Of a stretch of DNA of 64,000 nucleotides, positions 32,690-44,343 are shown one piece after another. Within the stretch, counting starts at the first letter, position 1, and every line of letters starts with the position of its first letter. The stretch spans positions 62,001 through 126,000 of the forward strand of contig RQOL01000501.1 of NCBI GenBank assembly GCA_013076295.1, in the 5' to 3' direction. This stretch comes from Sanderia malayensis (taxonomy: Eukaryota > Cnidaria > Scyphozoa > Semaeostomeae > Pelagiidae). The notes under the pieces were generated by a model that worked only from the letters and a program-made list of their open reading frames with translations, ran no database searches and was not told the DNA's origin. Made by a program: the position numbers and the translations under genes.

Positions 32690-35661
32690 AAATTATAGCA
32701 AGATAGAAGCATTAGCAACAACAATAGAGTTGGAAGGAGAGCGAATAATTGTACTATGTATCTACAGACCACCAAAAGCTACGGGAAAGAATCATTATAT
32801 GACAACGGAGCAGGAGCTAAATGAAATCGTATCCTGGGCTACACTACAAAGCCAGATAGTAATCATAACAGGAGACTTGAACTTAAATAGACTGCAACCC
32901 CAGAGTAGAGAAGGGAAAATGTTGATTGACTTGGAAGATGTCCATAATCTTGACTGCTTGATTACAGAACGAACAAGATGTACTGACTCGTCACAAACAC
33001 TGATTGATGTCATATTAACCAATAAGCCAGAGTATTTTGAAATGAGTGGCCAACTTGACATGGGAATGAGTGATCACAACATAGTCTATGGGCTGATGAA
33101 TAAAAAGATAAAACAATATCCTAGAAAAGTTATAAGCTTCAGAAGTAGAAAACATCTTGATGAAGAAAAGCTAAAAAAGGACCTTGAGGAAGTACCATGG
33201 CATGTGGGCTCAATCTTTGACTCAATAGATGACCAGTACTATTTTTGGAACAAAATGGTGACTGAAATTATAAATCAACACCTTCCTATCAAGAAAATGA
33301 GGGTAAGGGCAAAAGATGCCCCATACATGACATCAGAATGGAAAAATCTATCAGGCAGAAAAGAAAATTTGCGAAGATATATGCAAGAGAAAGAACTGCA
33401 GAAAATTGGGAGCTAAAGAAAAAGTACAGAAACGAAGCAACAAGGCAACGTCGTAATGCAATAAAGGTCTACTGGATGCAAAAAACAGAAGAGTTGAAGG
33501 ACAAACCAAGGAATTTCTTTCGAGCTTTCAATCCATTCATTGGCAAGAAGAACGAAAAAGGGGAAGATAACTTAATTAACTTGACAAAAGATGACAGGAT
33601 AATAGACAATCAGAGAGAAGTAGCAGAAGTCCTAGCTAGTTATTTCACTAACATGGGGATGGTTGACAGCATAACAACAGAAGAGTCTAACAAGCTAGAT
33701 AAACATCCAAGTGTGACAATCATAAGGGAACAAGGGAATGGACATACTAATTTTACTTTCAAAGAATTTCAGCAGCAAGAAATCAGAAATAGTCTCCAAA
33801 AATTAGACGTAAAAAAGGCAACAGGTTGTGATGGAATCTCCCCTGAATTGATGAAAATGACTGCAAACCAACTAACACCTTCATTGACAACATTGTTCAA
33901 CAATTGTATTCGCCTCAAGGAGTGGCCATCTCTCTGGAAAAGGGGAGAATGGAGGCCTGCTTTTAAACAAGGGGACAAACTCAATAAAAAAAATTACAGA
34001 CCAATCACCATTCTTAACACAATAAATAATGTGCTGGAGTCAAAGTTAAGTGAACAGACAATGAATTTTATGGAAAATCGTCTAAGCATCTATTTAACAA
34101 CATATCGACAAAAGAACAGTACTGAAACAACTCTGATTAGGCTTGTTGAAGACTGGAAAACATCACTTGAAGGGAGAGAAATTATAGCCATTTTGTCCAC
34201 AGACATGAGCAAGGCATTTGACTCCATGTATCCTAACTTGTTATTGGAAAAGCTTAAGCATTATGGTTTCTCAACTGATGCTCTGCAATTGATTGAGTCC
34301 TACTTTGAAGATAGGCAAAATCGAGTAAAGCTAGGAGAAACAAAGAGCGAATGGAAAGTAACAAGCAGGGGATGTCCCCAAGGTTCTTCTTTTGGACCAT
34401 TGCTGTGGAACATTTTTCAAAATGACCCTGTTCATAAAGTTGAGTTTTGTAAAATTAGTATGTATGCTGATGATCACCAGTTATACTGTTCAGAGAGGGA
34501 TCCATAGTTGGTAGAGAGACATTTAAATCACGACATCAAAACTGCCACACAATGGTATAGTCAAAATCATTTACTTGCAAATAAAGAAAAGTATCAGGCC
34601 ATGGTTATTAATCCTCCAAAAGCAACGGATAGCAAAATAACAGTAAAGGCAGATGAAGAAGAGATTGAGATAAAAAAGCAACTTAAGTTATTGGGTGTAA
34701 TCATTGATGATCAGATGAACTTTGGAGAGCATATTAGAGAAATCAGTAGGAAGGCAAGTCAGAGACTGGGCGTGCTTAATCAGTTTCGTAATAATATTTC
34801 AACAGCTTCAAAATTAACGATCTACAAGACATCAATCATGCCGTATGTTACCTACTGCATTACTGTCTGGCATTTCGCCAAATCATCTGACCTGAGAAAA
34901 GTGGAAAGGATGCAAGAAAAGGCAATGAAGATAATTTATTATGACAAATCCAGCAGCTATGAACAACTGTTAAAGAGAGCAAAACTACCAACTTTGCAAA
35001 ACAGAAGAATACAAGATATAGCAATTTTAATGTACAAGGTAAAGCACGAACTGGTTCCAGAATACATATCAAAGTTGTTTGAAATGCCAAATCAACATTA
35101 TGCTCTCAGAAACAATGATTTTGTCATACCAAGATATAGAACGGTTATGAACGGTAAACATTCAATTAGATATTTCGGACCTTACATTTGGAGCAAATTG
35201 AGTTCGAGTACAAGGGAGAAACCCAGTTTGGATACGTTTCGTAAAACGGTAAGACTACTAGATTTAACAAATATAGGCAAAGATAGCTGCAATGGACAAT
35301 GTAAGTTTTGTAATGGATAATGGACTTTATTTATTTATTTATTCATTTGAAGCACTTTTAACTATTCCTGAAGACATTTTAAGTTAAGCTCATTTTTATT
35401 GTAATATATTTTATCTATTGAATTGTATATAACGGATAATGGACTTTATTTATTTATTTATTCATTTTGAAACACTTTTAGCCATTCCTAAAGACATTTT
35501 AAGTTAAGCTCGCTTTTATTTATTTACTTATTTATTATTTTTTTTTTATTATTTATTTTGTTTCTTTTATTGTATTATATTATATCTATTGCATTGTATA
35601 TAGGGTAAATAGTGTCCCCAATTAGCAGTATTGCTAAATATTACTGACACTGTAATAAAGT

Positions 35662-35694
<33 letters not shown>

Positions 35695-35695
35695 T
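32690..35695 (+). mobile_element. CR1/I-like LINE with (TAA)n tail, 5'-truncated
   Basis: The copy begins inside the endonuclease domain near 32690. It has a 3' UTR with a 119-bp tandem duplication (copies from 35315 and 35434) and ends in (TAA)n at 35663-35694. TAA-repeat tails are usual for I-like and some CR1-like elements. It lies between the TA-flanked element and the P element. Confidence 0.85.
32730..35320 (+). pseudogene. LINE ORF2: endonuclease and reverse transcriptase with a frameshift and a stop
   Basis: The AP endonuclease part has CIYRPPKATG, IITGDLNLNRLQ and GMSDHNIVYG. A frameshift near 33340-33410 leads into the RT frame, which contains VKKATGCDGISPELMK, NYRPITILNT, ILSTDMSKAFDSM, SRGCPQGSSFGPLLWN and YADDHQLY near 34465. 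A single in-frame TAG at 34505-34507 follows soon after YADD. The frame then resumes with the RT thumb region (LGVIIDDQMNFGEHI, LTIYKTSIMPYVTYCITVWH) to 35320. Two lesions disable an otherwise well-kept ORF. Confidence 0.85.
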
Positions 35696-36421
35696 TTTCT
35701 TAGTTCTATATTACTAACTATACCGTCAAAAATGATTGAACAGGTTCATTCAAAATACTCTGGTCGGGAAAGCTGGCAAAGATCAAAGGCCGCCGCTATG
35801 CATGTTGTGCTGTTCAATTTTTGCTGTCACGTGATACCTCACCGTGCACACATTTTCAACATGGCGAGCAATACGGGAGAAGATGTTGTTTCTGGCGAAG
35901 ATTTGGATGTTATTTTGGAGCTTTTGGAGTCGGAATTTCTTGACGAAGAGATAGAAATACTAGATGCATTTGAGGAGGCAGTTTCACAGGCAAATTACGT
36001 GTGTTTTGATCTCCTTTTTCACAATAATAATTCAGGAAATGGGAGCGGCCTAGGCCTAACCAAACGAGGCGAGGGCAGCAATCTTTCTGATAATGTACAA
36101 AGACCCAGTAATTGGTATTACGCACAATTTTGTTAGTGATTAGTTCTTAGCAGTTAATTAATAAAGTCTAATGTCCTGCACTTTTTAGGAAACTATACTG
36201 CTAGAGATTTTCAAACAAAATGCTGAGACTTGTGTAGTGCAATGAGGGCAAAATTTATGAGTTGTGTAGTCACATCTAGTTTCGTGTTGTAATGAATGAA
36301 TCAACGAAGTGTTCTTCGTCAAGGAGGAGAAATCAAACAAACGGTAAATCAGTTAGATTAGAGGTAGAATTTTGCAGATAAAAAGAGAACATAAATTTAC
36401 TTTGATTTTCATCTACCGTAG

Positions 36422-37438
36422 ATTGAAGACAGTGACATTGAATGTGAAATTTGTGGAAAGAAGTGCAGGAGCAAATGTGGTTTGACAAGACACAAAAATA
36501 CGAAGCATAAAGTGGCTTCAACTCATGAAGTAGACTCCTTTTCTATTGAAGATTATTGTCAGTTGGTCAGCCAGTGTGTTGAGAGCCTCTCTAACGATGA
36601 GTGCTACTCCGAAGATGTTAGAACAGGGTTCCAGGAATACGTTTTCGTATATGCGCCACAGGATCATGACCTTGAGTCAATCGCAATGTTTGGTAGGATT
36701 AAGAAACTTTACAATTCCTTGGAAAAAAAGGGGAATGTTGAACAATTCTATTCAACATATTTTGCACTCGTACCCCTAAAAGCTGCAGAATATTTTCCTG
36801 GCCTTCCATTCCAATCATCTGTTCTTTTGGCAACCAGATTAGCAGACAAAATTGTATCTTTTTTCAAAGAAAAGAAGGCAGGTCACACTCCAACAGCAAG
36901 AGCAAACTCCACCAGCTTATCAGTGAAAGAAAAGTCAGCCTTGCAGTATCTTGGTGGTTATGTGCTATTTTCTCTCAACAAGCGTTCACGAAAGTCCCCA
37001 AAATGGAAGAGTATATCAGGCCAGCAAGCCATAGCACTGCGAGGATTCACAGGAAGGCAAGGCGAGGATTCAAGCACAGCACAAAATCTCATTGATTGTT
37101 TGAACAGAGGAGGCCTTTGGAAGATTACCGTTGAAGTTGAACAGATTTTTGCAGTTGCAGAAATACATTTTAAAAGCATGACATCAGGAAATCACATTGT
37201 TAAGATTGATAAAGATGAGATTGTAAATAAGTTGATAAAGAACCACAAAATTGTGACCCTCTTTGGTCAGTGGGTAAGTCGTGCAGAACTGGAAGTGCCT
37301 GATGATGTGTCAAAAGACATTTTGTACCAAGCTCTGTTGTTGTATACAAAAGTCAGATCATTTAGTTTTGCCAAAGATGTCATTAGCAGGTACAAGGCAC
37401 GGAAAAAATTTTCTGCAAAGTCAAAATCACTTAGATGA
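36422..37438 (+). CDS. C2H2-finger accessory gene inside the P element
   Basis: The main exon starts after an acceptor (ctaccgtag) at 36421. It opens with a C2H2 finger (CEICGKKCRSKCGLTRHKN, His near 36510), then a charged region and ALQYLGGYVLFSLNKRSRK, then LIDCLNRGGLWKITVEVEQI. The last two blocks resemble the C-terminal end region of P-type/THAP9 transposases. A likely first exon begins at ATG 35861 with an acidic segment (DVILELLESEFLDEEIEILD); a CAG|GCAAAT donor near 35990 would join in phase 0 but is non-standard. It lies inside the inverted repeats and faces the transposase. The frame is intact. Its job is unknown: DNA-binding partner, repressor or split transposase tail are options. 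Confidence 0.6.
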   Translation: MEDSDIECEICGKKCRSKCGLTRHKNTKHKVASTHEVDSFSIEDYCQLVSQCVESLSNDECYSEDVRTGFQEYVFVYAPQDHDLESIAMFGRIKKLYNSLEKKGNVEQFYSTYFALVPLKAAEYFPGLPFQSSVLLATRLADKIVSFFKEKKAGHTPTARANSTSLSVKEKSALQYLGGYVLFSLNKRSRKSPKWKSISGQQAIALRGFTGRQGEDSSTAQNLIDCLNRGGLWKITVEVEQIFAVAEIHFKSMTSGNHIVKIDKDEIVNKLIKNHKIVTLFGQWVSRAELEVPDDVSKDILYQALLLYTKVRSFSFAKDVISRYKARKKFSAKSKSLR

Positions 37439-37996
37439 GAATTAAAAAGAAAAACAGACACACCAGAACAACACGAGTAAACAATGTTTGATATAAACAA
37501 GGTACAAATTAGACCTTGTCAGTAGAAGTATGCTTCAGATCCCTAGAAATGAAAGGGAAATGAAACCTGAAAACACTACCAGTCAGATAGTGCCTTTTTG
37601 GCTTTCTAACCACTGAAAGCTTTTCTTATATCTGACCCTAATCAATGGCAAACGTGTGAAAACTGTATTTTTTGCGTGGTTGCATTCTTTTCTCTATGGC
37701 CCTGCTTAAGAAAAACTGCTTGTCTTCAACAGCAAAACAAACATACATCACACATTCTACAGAGATGGAAACTTTTCTTCCATGATTTCATGATTTGTCC
37801 TTTCCCTTAACAATGAGAAAAGTCACATATTTGTATGTTTTGCTATTGCAGGCCAGCAGTTCTTGTTAATGTTTCTCAGCATACAGTAGCCTCACTCTAA
37901 CTTTGAATTTGTATCTACTTCAGATTAAAGTAAAAGTAGCAAAAGTAAACAAATATGATTATTGTTCTTTTTGACAGTCTTGTGTTCTACTAAAAA
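37439..37996. other. Spacer between the two convergent P-element genes
   Basis: This holds the 3' regions of both genes. No further ORF is supported. Confidence 0.5.
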
Positions 37997-40900
37997 TTAC
38001 TTTTTTTTGCATTTACGCTTGGGTAATTTCTCATTATCAACAGTGCGCCAACGCTTTTGACCAGTGCTTCGTCCTTTTGTGTTTCCTTGCACCTGCAAAT
38101 TTGACCTTTGTATCCTGATTTTATTGTCATTGTAACCAAAGGTACGGATAGTGGGATTATCAGATCTCCTTCCAATAGCCCTTTGCTTGCCAAAATATTG
38201 TTCCACTGGATCTTGACAAAATCGATTTGTGAGAACATATTCCATCCCTGAATTAAGCAAAAACCTCACAAGCTCTATCAGTGAGTAAATGCTCATACGG
38301 ATTCCATCATATGTTTGGTGCGAAATGAACATACGTGCCCGTGCATTCTCATCAAAATCACCTGGCCTTTGGCTTATACTTTCTTTCCATTCAGACAGAT
38401 ATTCAAGGAAAACATCTGTCAGCCATGAAAATCTTTGATCATTTGTATCTTCGTACGGCAACAGGAAACTTTTCCTTCTCCTCTCACCTTCTGATATGCT
38501 GCGCACATTGAAACAATCAAAAAACTTATCCATTTTTTCACAGAATTCTGCTGTTGCAGCAGCATCAGGTGGCCCAAAGTTTTTCAAAACATTAGCCATA
38601 GAGGACCTTAATACCTGTGCCGCCAGATTGACTCTCATAGCAGAATATGATGTCAGCTCTATGTGGTCAGTGCTGATTCTTGGAAGAAGATGTAAACCAT
38701 CTTCAATATCAGTGTAAAACATCTTTGAGATATGATTCCATAGGAGGGCATAGCCGTTGTTCCACATGAGGCGTTTGTGGGTACCTGACCCAGAGTTGAA
38801 TAGACAGTTCCGGGCAGTCTTTAGGAGATGTGGTGCATCACCGAAAAAATAGATGTTCCTTTCAGGGTTGAAAAGGTTCTTTGTGCAGTAAACGACACCT
38901 CTTTCAGCATCACCTTGAACCCCTGCATGCATATGGTACAATTTTCTGTTTTGAGGTGCACCATCACCAGTTGCACCAACAACTGCAAGGCCACATGTCA
39001 TCTCCAGAATGCTGACTGCCTTCCAAAATATTGGAAACAACTGCACTGCACTTACACCAGCTGTAGCAAAATACCCTAGAGTATGCTTCAAGTTTGTTGA
39101 TATCCCCCTCACCATGAACAAAAGAGCATGGGAGGCAATTTCATCCAATTTCTCCAACGTAGCAAAATTGATATCTGGATCACCAAGATTCACGTAGCCA
39201 ATGAGTTCCCCAGAGTGTTTGTCCCAGATCAGATTTCCTTGAATTTTCATTTCATCGTAAAGGATGAAGACAAACCTTTGGTGGGTGATGAAGCTTTTCG
39301 TTGCGTTACATATTTCACTAATGACCCCAGGATTAAACCCAGTCTTGGGAGTTATGGCATTGCTGTAGTCTCGAAGGACTCTTCTGCTTGGCAAGACAAT
39401 TGTACAGTCTTTGAATGTATCTCTCAGCTCATCATATGCTGATGCTGACTTTGAGGCTATAGACAGACACCAACGAATAATTGTCGGATGGTAGCGTCTT
39501 CCCTGAGCTGAACAGGATGTATTCTTTTGTTGTTGTTCCCAGAACAATTTGATAAATGGAGTCATCTTGCTACCACTTTCAGAAATTATCGTCAGCAAAT
39601 CATGACTTAGATCTTGTGTAACTGGTAGGCTCTTTTTCTCAATCTCCAGTTTCATCTCCGTTATCTGTGCTTGGAGTTGCCTGCACTTTAATCTTTGAGC
39701 CTGAAGCGTTAACTTTAAGCGTTGTGGAGAAGTTAAACTTACTGGGGCTTTTAGTTTTGCAGGCTCTGCAACTCTTCTGCATTTTCTCTTCTCGGAAAGT
39801 TCTTGAACTCTGATCCGTTCCAAGCAAACATCACAACTTACTTCACTTTTAGCAACAAGAACCTCACATTTTACTGCCCTTGTGCATTCTTTTGAGGGAA
39901 ATGGACTTGAAGTTTCCATTTGATCAAACTGATCAGTGTGCATTGGCAAAACATGTCGAAGGGAATGTCCAGAATATGAGTTTTCTGGGTGGCCTTTGCA
40001 AATTTCATAGCTGTCTATTTCAGTGAGAAGGTTTGAGACAGTTATGTTTCTCACACTCCTTTTCACACATTTATACAATATGTGATCTTCAGGAAGAAGC
40101 CAGCCAAATACTATCAGTGTAAAGGCTAAACTATCATCTATGTGTATATACAGCCTTGGAGTGATATAGGGGGCTTCAAATTTACAGAAACGAATTTGAT
40201 TGTTTGATGATGAAACACACCAGTCCTTCAAAACAAGCTTTTGTACTCTGGTGGTGAGTTCTTTAAAATCTTTATAGCAATACTTTCTTGTATCACTGAT
40301 CAATGGCCTATCACACACAACTGATCTTGGCACTCTTTCTTTCTTCTGCACATTCGTTCTAAGATCAGAATCTCTGATGGGCAAATTCTGTGATGGCAAT
40401 GCTCCCTTGATGAGTTCCTTCTTTGTTAGTTTAGGACCACGACCTAGGGAAAACAAATTATAAAATATGAGTTTAGGCTTAGCTCATTCTACAGCACCAA
40501 ATTTTCATAAGGCGGGTATCACAAATATGTTTGGTTAGTGTAAAGTCCGACTCTCAACTAGGAGTAGGTTGGTCGGCATAAAAATACTTTGGGATTTTCT
40601 AAAATTGTGGTCAAAATATGGAATTCTCATAAAAAGCTTACAGAAGATTCTTCAAAAGGCTTTACGCCCGACTCGGAATCTCGGGTTTTTCTTGTTTTCA
40701 GGTTGGTCGCTCGGCCATAGAAATGACAATCCCGCAGCCATAGAAATGACCGCTGCATGCTTCAGAAGTATGACACCTGGAAAACACCTTTGCGCGATCA
40801 ACGAGTCTTGATTATATCCAACATAAAAACACCATTTATACTTACAAATCTTAATTTCTTCAGGAAGAAAATGTCTTTCACAGACATGCAACGAATCTGC

Positions 40901-41077
40901 GGCCAACTGTCTTTTAAAACTTTCGTCCTGAACACGATACTTTGTTAAAACGTTCAAGAAATCTCTTCTCCATTTGGTGCTTTCCTCATCTTTCCCTGTT
41001 GGAAGTTTGAACAGTCCTATGCCTTTCTTTCTTCGACTCGTCCCGCACTGATTGAACGCACAGTTATCACCCGGCAT
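37997..41077 (-). CDS. THAP9-like P-element transposase, two exons, intact
   Basis: Exon 1 (41077-40846) encodes a THAP zinc domain: CAFNQC, then TKWRRDFLNVL and the CERHF Cys-His pair. It ends at a strong GTAAGTAT donor. The 402-nt intron ends in TTTTCCCTAG, and exon 2 (40443-37997) continues in phase with no stop, giving about 892 residues. Exon 2 carries a coiled-coil segment (LKLTLQAQRLKCRQLQAQI) and the RNase H-like core with FVFILYDEMKIQ. It then has VVGATGDGAPQNRKLY and FFGDAPHLLKTARNCL, and a terminal QDPVEQYFGKQRAIGRRSDN block. These are the signature blocks of P transposases. It would bind the terminal repeats and cut and paste the element. An uninterrupted frame this long among so many dead elements suggests recent activity or selection. 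Confidence 0.85.
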
Positions 41078-41322
41078 TTAAAAATGATTCAGACATATAT
41101 TTCGATTTCTGTGCTACACTAATGAATCCAAAAACTAGTAAAACGATACCAAATAACGTCGTAAATCTGCCTTAGTATCACGACATCTAGCAGAACGCAT
41201 AGGCCTCGATGCACGGTGATGATCAAGTGTGCACGGTGATGATCACGTGACACGGTTTTTCTTTGACAAAAGGATGAAACTGTGAAAACAATAGGGTCTC
41301 CCGACCAGAGTATTTTGAATGA

Positions 41323-42192
41323 CCCTGGATTGAAGGTCTCCCATACTCAGGCATTATCTTTGATGTTACAATATAACCTTGAAACTCTGGTTCTAAATCT
41401 GTAGACTGGTATGGTAGCAAACAGGTTCATTATCGCCACATTAAATACCATGGAGGTCACAACCATCGATATTATAGGCCATGAGCTCTCATATTCTTCA
41501 GCTGCCAAGTCAGATAATGAAGAAATATCACTTATGCTTTCGTTATCAAAAAAATCACTGTCGGCTTCAAAACTCATTATATTTCAGATAAACAAATAAA
41601 AATTTCACGATGAGATCTTTCAGATTTATCAATGTAATATTGATCGAAAGAGTTCAGTTTTTCATTATCGTAATCATTATTTGCAATTCTGCGCCAAAAA
41701 TCTAAGAAAATAAATCTGAGGCCCAGACCTCTAAATTATAATGGACTCGTAATATCCCCCATTTTATGCCTGCAAAACACCAAAATTCAAAAATAAATTC
41801 AGTTTTCAAATTGAGCAAATGATTGGCTACTTACTATATTTACTTCATTAACCACGGCTTTTGAGTTTCACCCTTCCAAATACAGTGGTCATTCAGGGGC
41901 AGCGTCAATCGAGGGCGGAGCTCTTCAAAAATAGTTTTTCATCTGTGAACCAAAACAAGAGCTTTTAATAATGAACACTAAGGAAAAGGGCTTTCAAGCA
42001 CACTCGCTTTGAGCTCAACAATTTTGCTATGTAAGAAGATGGATATAACACTTGTGGTTGCTTTAAAGGACTGTTTTAATTGATTTCCAGGGCTTTTTGA
42101 GTAAGTAAGCACTATCCTCCCCTATGAAGGGCAAATATCTAGCCATGAATTATCTATATTTTTTACACAAGGTGCAAAATAGTTATATAATA
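41323..42192. other. No gene seen
   Basis: Flank to the right of the P element. A minus-strand frame at 41577-41347 with an acidic start (DSDFFDNESISDISSLSDL) is too short and unsupported to call. Confidence 0.35.
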
Positions 42193-42362
42193 AAAAGGAC
42201 ATACAGTCTGACAAACTAACAAACATTCTAATGCTTGTTTTTAAAGCTGGAATCGATAGGTGCCTTTACCTTTACCATACCCCCCATACCTCTCCAAAAA
42301 ACTTTTTGTTCTCGCCTCATTGATGACGTCATATTAAGACAATTAAAGTGCAGGAATGAGAT
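42193..42362. repeat. Dispersed repeat with CRE palindrome, copy 1
   Basis: The order ctaacaaac, agctggaat, gttctcgc, GATGACGTCATATTAAG, aattaaagtg and ggaatgagata is shared with 59338-59513 and with the duplicated copy 63279-63454. TGACGTCA is a full CRE/ATF half-site palindrome. The right limit here touches the integrase-like exon. Confidence 0.6.
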
Positions 42363-42951
42363 AGCCTTCGTAATGGTACCAATTGTCCAAAAAGAAGTTA
42401 ACACATTTAAAGATGCTATAAGGAATGTGCATAGAATAAGAGCACAAAGGGATACTACAATGCCGGATGGGATTCCAAACCATATCCATTGCTTCCCTGG
42501 AAGGTATGGCATGGAAGAGTGTGGTAAGAAAGAATTGTAACTACTTAAAACATTTATTCATTGCAACAGTGTTAATTAATGAACAGAAAATATAATTTAA
42601 CTATAATTTCATCTCTCAAAGAATTAGCTTCTATATATACATTAGCATTTCTGAGCTTATATACAGTCTCAAAACATCACCAACATATATTATAATGTTA
42701 ATGTGAACAAACATAATAGAGCATATAACTTAACTTAATTATATATTAACTTAACCAAATATATATTCCTTCAAAGGTTACTAAATTCTAAAAATATTCT
42801 TTTGGATTTTTGACTTGCTAATAAAATTTGATGGCCTGAAAATAATGGTGCCTTATTTTTAACAGGCTTGCCATTGACAGAGGAACAGTTGGCAGAAGTT
42901 GCTGTTGAGTCAGGAGTCCTTGATGTTCCAGGCGACTATTTTCCTGTGAAG
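42350..42951 (+). pseudogene. Two exons of an integrase-core-like gene
   Basis: The first exon, to a donor after 42523 (GTGTG|GTAAGA), reads EVNTFKDAIRNVHRIRAQRD and PDGIPNHIHCFPGRYGMEEC. The second exon (42866-42951, after tttttaacag and before GTGAGG) joins in phase 1 and reads LPLTEEQLAEVAVESG, VPGDYFPVK. This resembles the C-terminal end of transposon-derived integrase-core proteins, where a WNNH-type helix is followed by a GIP and tyrosine-glycine block. The catalytic core is not present in the window. It may be a remnant of a domesticated or mobile gene. Confidence 0.4.
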
Positions 42952-43346
42952 GTGAGGGCTGAATGTGAACGAATTATTGATTTACAAGAGCTAACATCTT
43001 CTAACTGCAAAAATGCATTTTGTATCTGAAACAGCATTTTGATTTGTCTTTACAATATTGACATGGAAAAGTTTTTATATTGAAATGGTATTCAATTGTT
43101 ATAATATTCACATGGAAAAATGACAGCTTCTGATCCTCAAATTATCTGGCCAATTCAAATGACTAAAAGACTTCAAAAGTTAACAGATTTTGCTTGAATG
43201 GCTACCGAATAAAACAAATTTTATATCCAAAGCAACATTGCTTCTTTTTAAACACAAAGCCACAACATTAAAATGAAGTGAGTCCTGCAAGGTTGCAAAA
43301 CATGTTGCATCTATGTCCACCAATAAAGTTTTCAATGGCTAAATTT

Positions 43347-43617
43347 GGAAATTAAATGAGACTTACCTGTAGGTTTAAGTTTGATTGCAATTCTATGAGC
43401 CATGAGCCAGGAGTGGAGGAGTTGTACGAGAGCCAGTACCACGCATGCGCAAACCAGCTTGTAGAGGATATTAACTCGAGAAGATGAGTGGAGAGGTTTA
43501 GGCTGGGCCCTAGCTATCAGTGATACGTGGGAGGGCATACAACTTCTCCACTCCTGGCTGATGGCTCATAGAATTGCAATCAAACTTCAACTTACAGGTA
43601 AGTCTTGTTTAATTTCC
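43347..43617. mobile_element. Small fold-back element
   Basis: About 80 bp at the left end is repeated in inverted order at the right end. Both arms start GGAAATTAAA and include AGTTTGATTGCAATTCTATG and CCAGGAGTGGAG. Arm identity is high with a few mismatches. There is no ORF inside and I could not find a target duplication. Confidence 0.7.
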
Positions 43618-43776
43618 GATTCTATTTCACTATCAGCCTACTTCACTACGGAGTTGTCAGAGATTTTATAGCTTTCAACGAGTCAATATCAAATCATCAT
43701 GTAAGGAAGTAAAGTAAAAATATATAGACTTGACTTCCTCTGACACTATATTCAAACAGAATATTTTAACTAACAT

Positions 43777-44343
43777 TCAATTTCTAGCTACAGAGTCCAG
43801 TATTGCATTACCATAGCTAAAACCTGTAGAGTTTTTGAAATTATAAAACTTTTGAAATGTTTTATCTTTGGACCATCCTGCTGCATCCATTATCTCCTTG
43901 ATATCATAATTTGTCGATGCCAGATGAGAAGCAGACGCTGCTCTTGTGCTGTGGCTGCCGTATTGTACTGTATCTACACCTGCAGATTTCATAAATATTT
44001 TTATCGAATGTGAAATGGTATCTCGAGACACAGCTTTATGAGGTTTAATAAAACTGATCAGTAATTGCTTTTCTTGTTCACGTAAAGTTAAAGTCTTTTG
44101 TAAACATTCTCTTAAATGAACCACAATACACAATCGATGATCAGTTGGAAATGCCAAAAATTCTAATGGCTTTTGGTGTACACCTACTCTAGTATGCTTT
44201 ACTTTGTCAGTAATTATAAAGGTTATCTTCGCTTCCTCCACAGTCATATTATCAATTAAACGTTTACTGATTGTTTGACATCTTTGCCCCCTCAAAAGGC
44301 ACAAAAGAAATACAATTCTGTAAGAAAGATCTTTCAAAGTTAA
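43777..44343 (-). pseudogene. DIRS-type tyrosine recombinase, catalytic part
   Basis: The frame holds the tyrosine-recombinase catalytic set: Arg in LLRGQRCQTI, the HxxR box GSHSTRAASASHLAS, AGWSKDKTFQKFY with the nucleophile Tyr, and a short tail. Such recombinases, with the RNase H-like block found upstream, mark DIRS-type retrotransposons, which integrate by site-specific recombination and not with a DDE integrase. The first residues of the longest frame belong to the inserted MITE. Confidence 0.8.

Larger units (their letters stand above)
35746..41322. mobile_element. P element with terminal inverted repeats and two genes
   Basis: A 24-bp perfect inverted repeat beginning TCATTCAAAATACTC lies at 35746-35769 and, reversed, at 41299-41322. 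Subterminal motifs are also shared in inverted order (GTCACGTGAT and CACCGTGCACAC, near 35826-35850 and 41205-41251). Between them are a minus-strand THAP-type transposase and a plus-strand C2H2 gene that converge. I found no 8-bp target duplication next to the repeats, so the boundaries or flanks may be altered. Confidence 0.75.

Noticed and set aside
35738..41332. 8-bp target duplication around the P element
   Set aside because: The bases next to the two inverted repeats (GAACAGGT on the left, CCCTGGAT on the right) do not match, so no duplication is claimed.
41347..41577. Acidic minus-strand ORF beside the P element
   Set aside because: Short, no recognised domain, no splice support and outside the inverted repeats.
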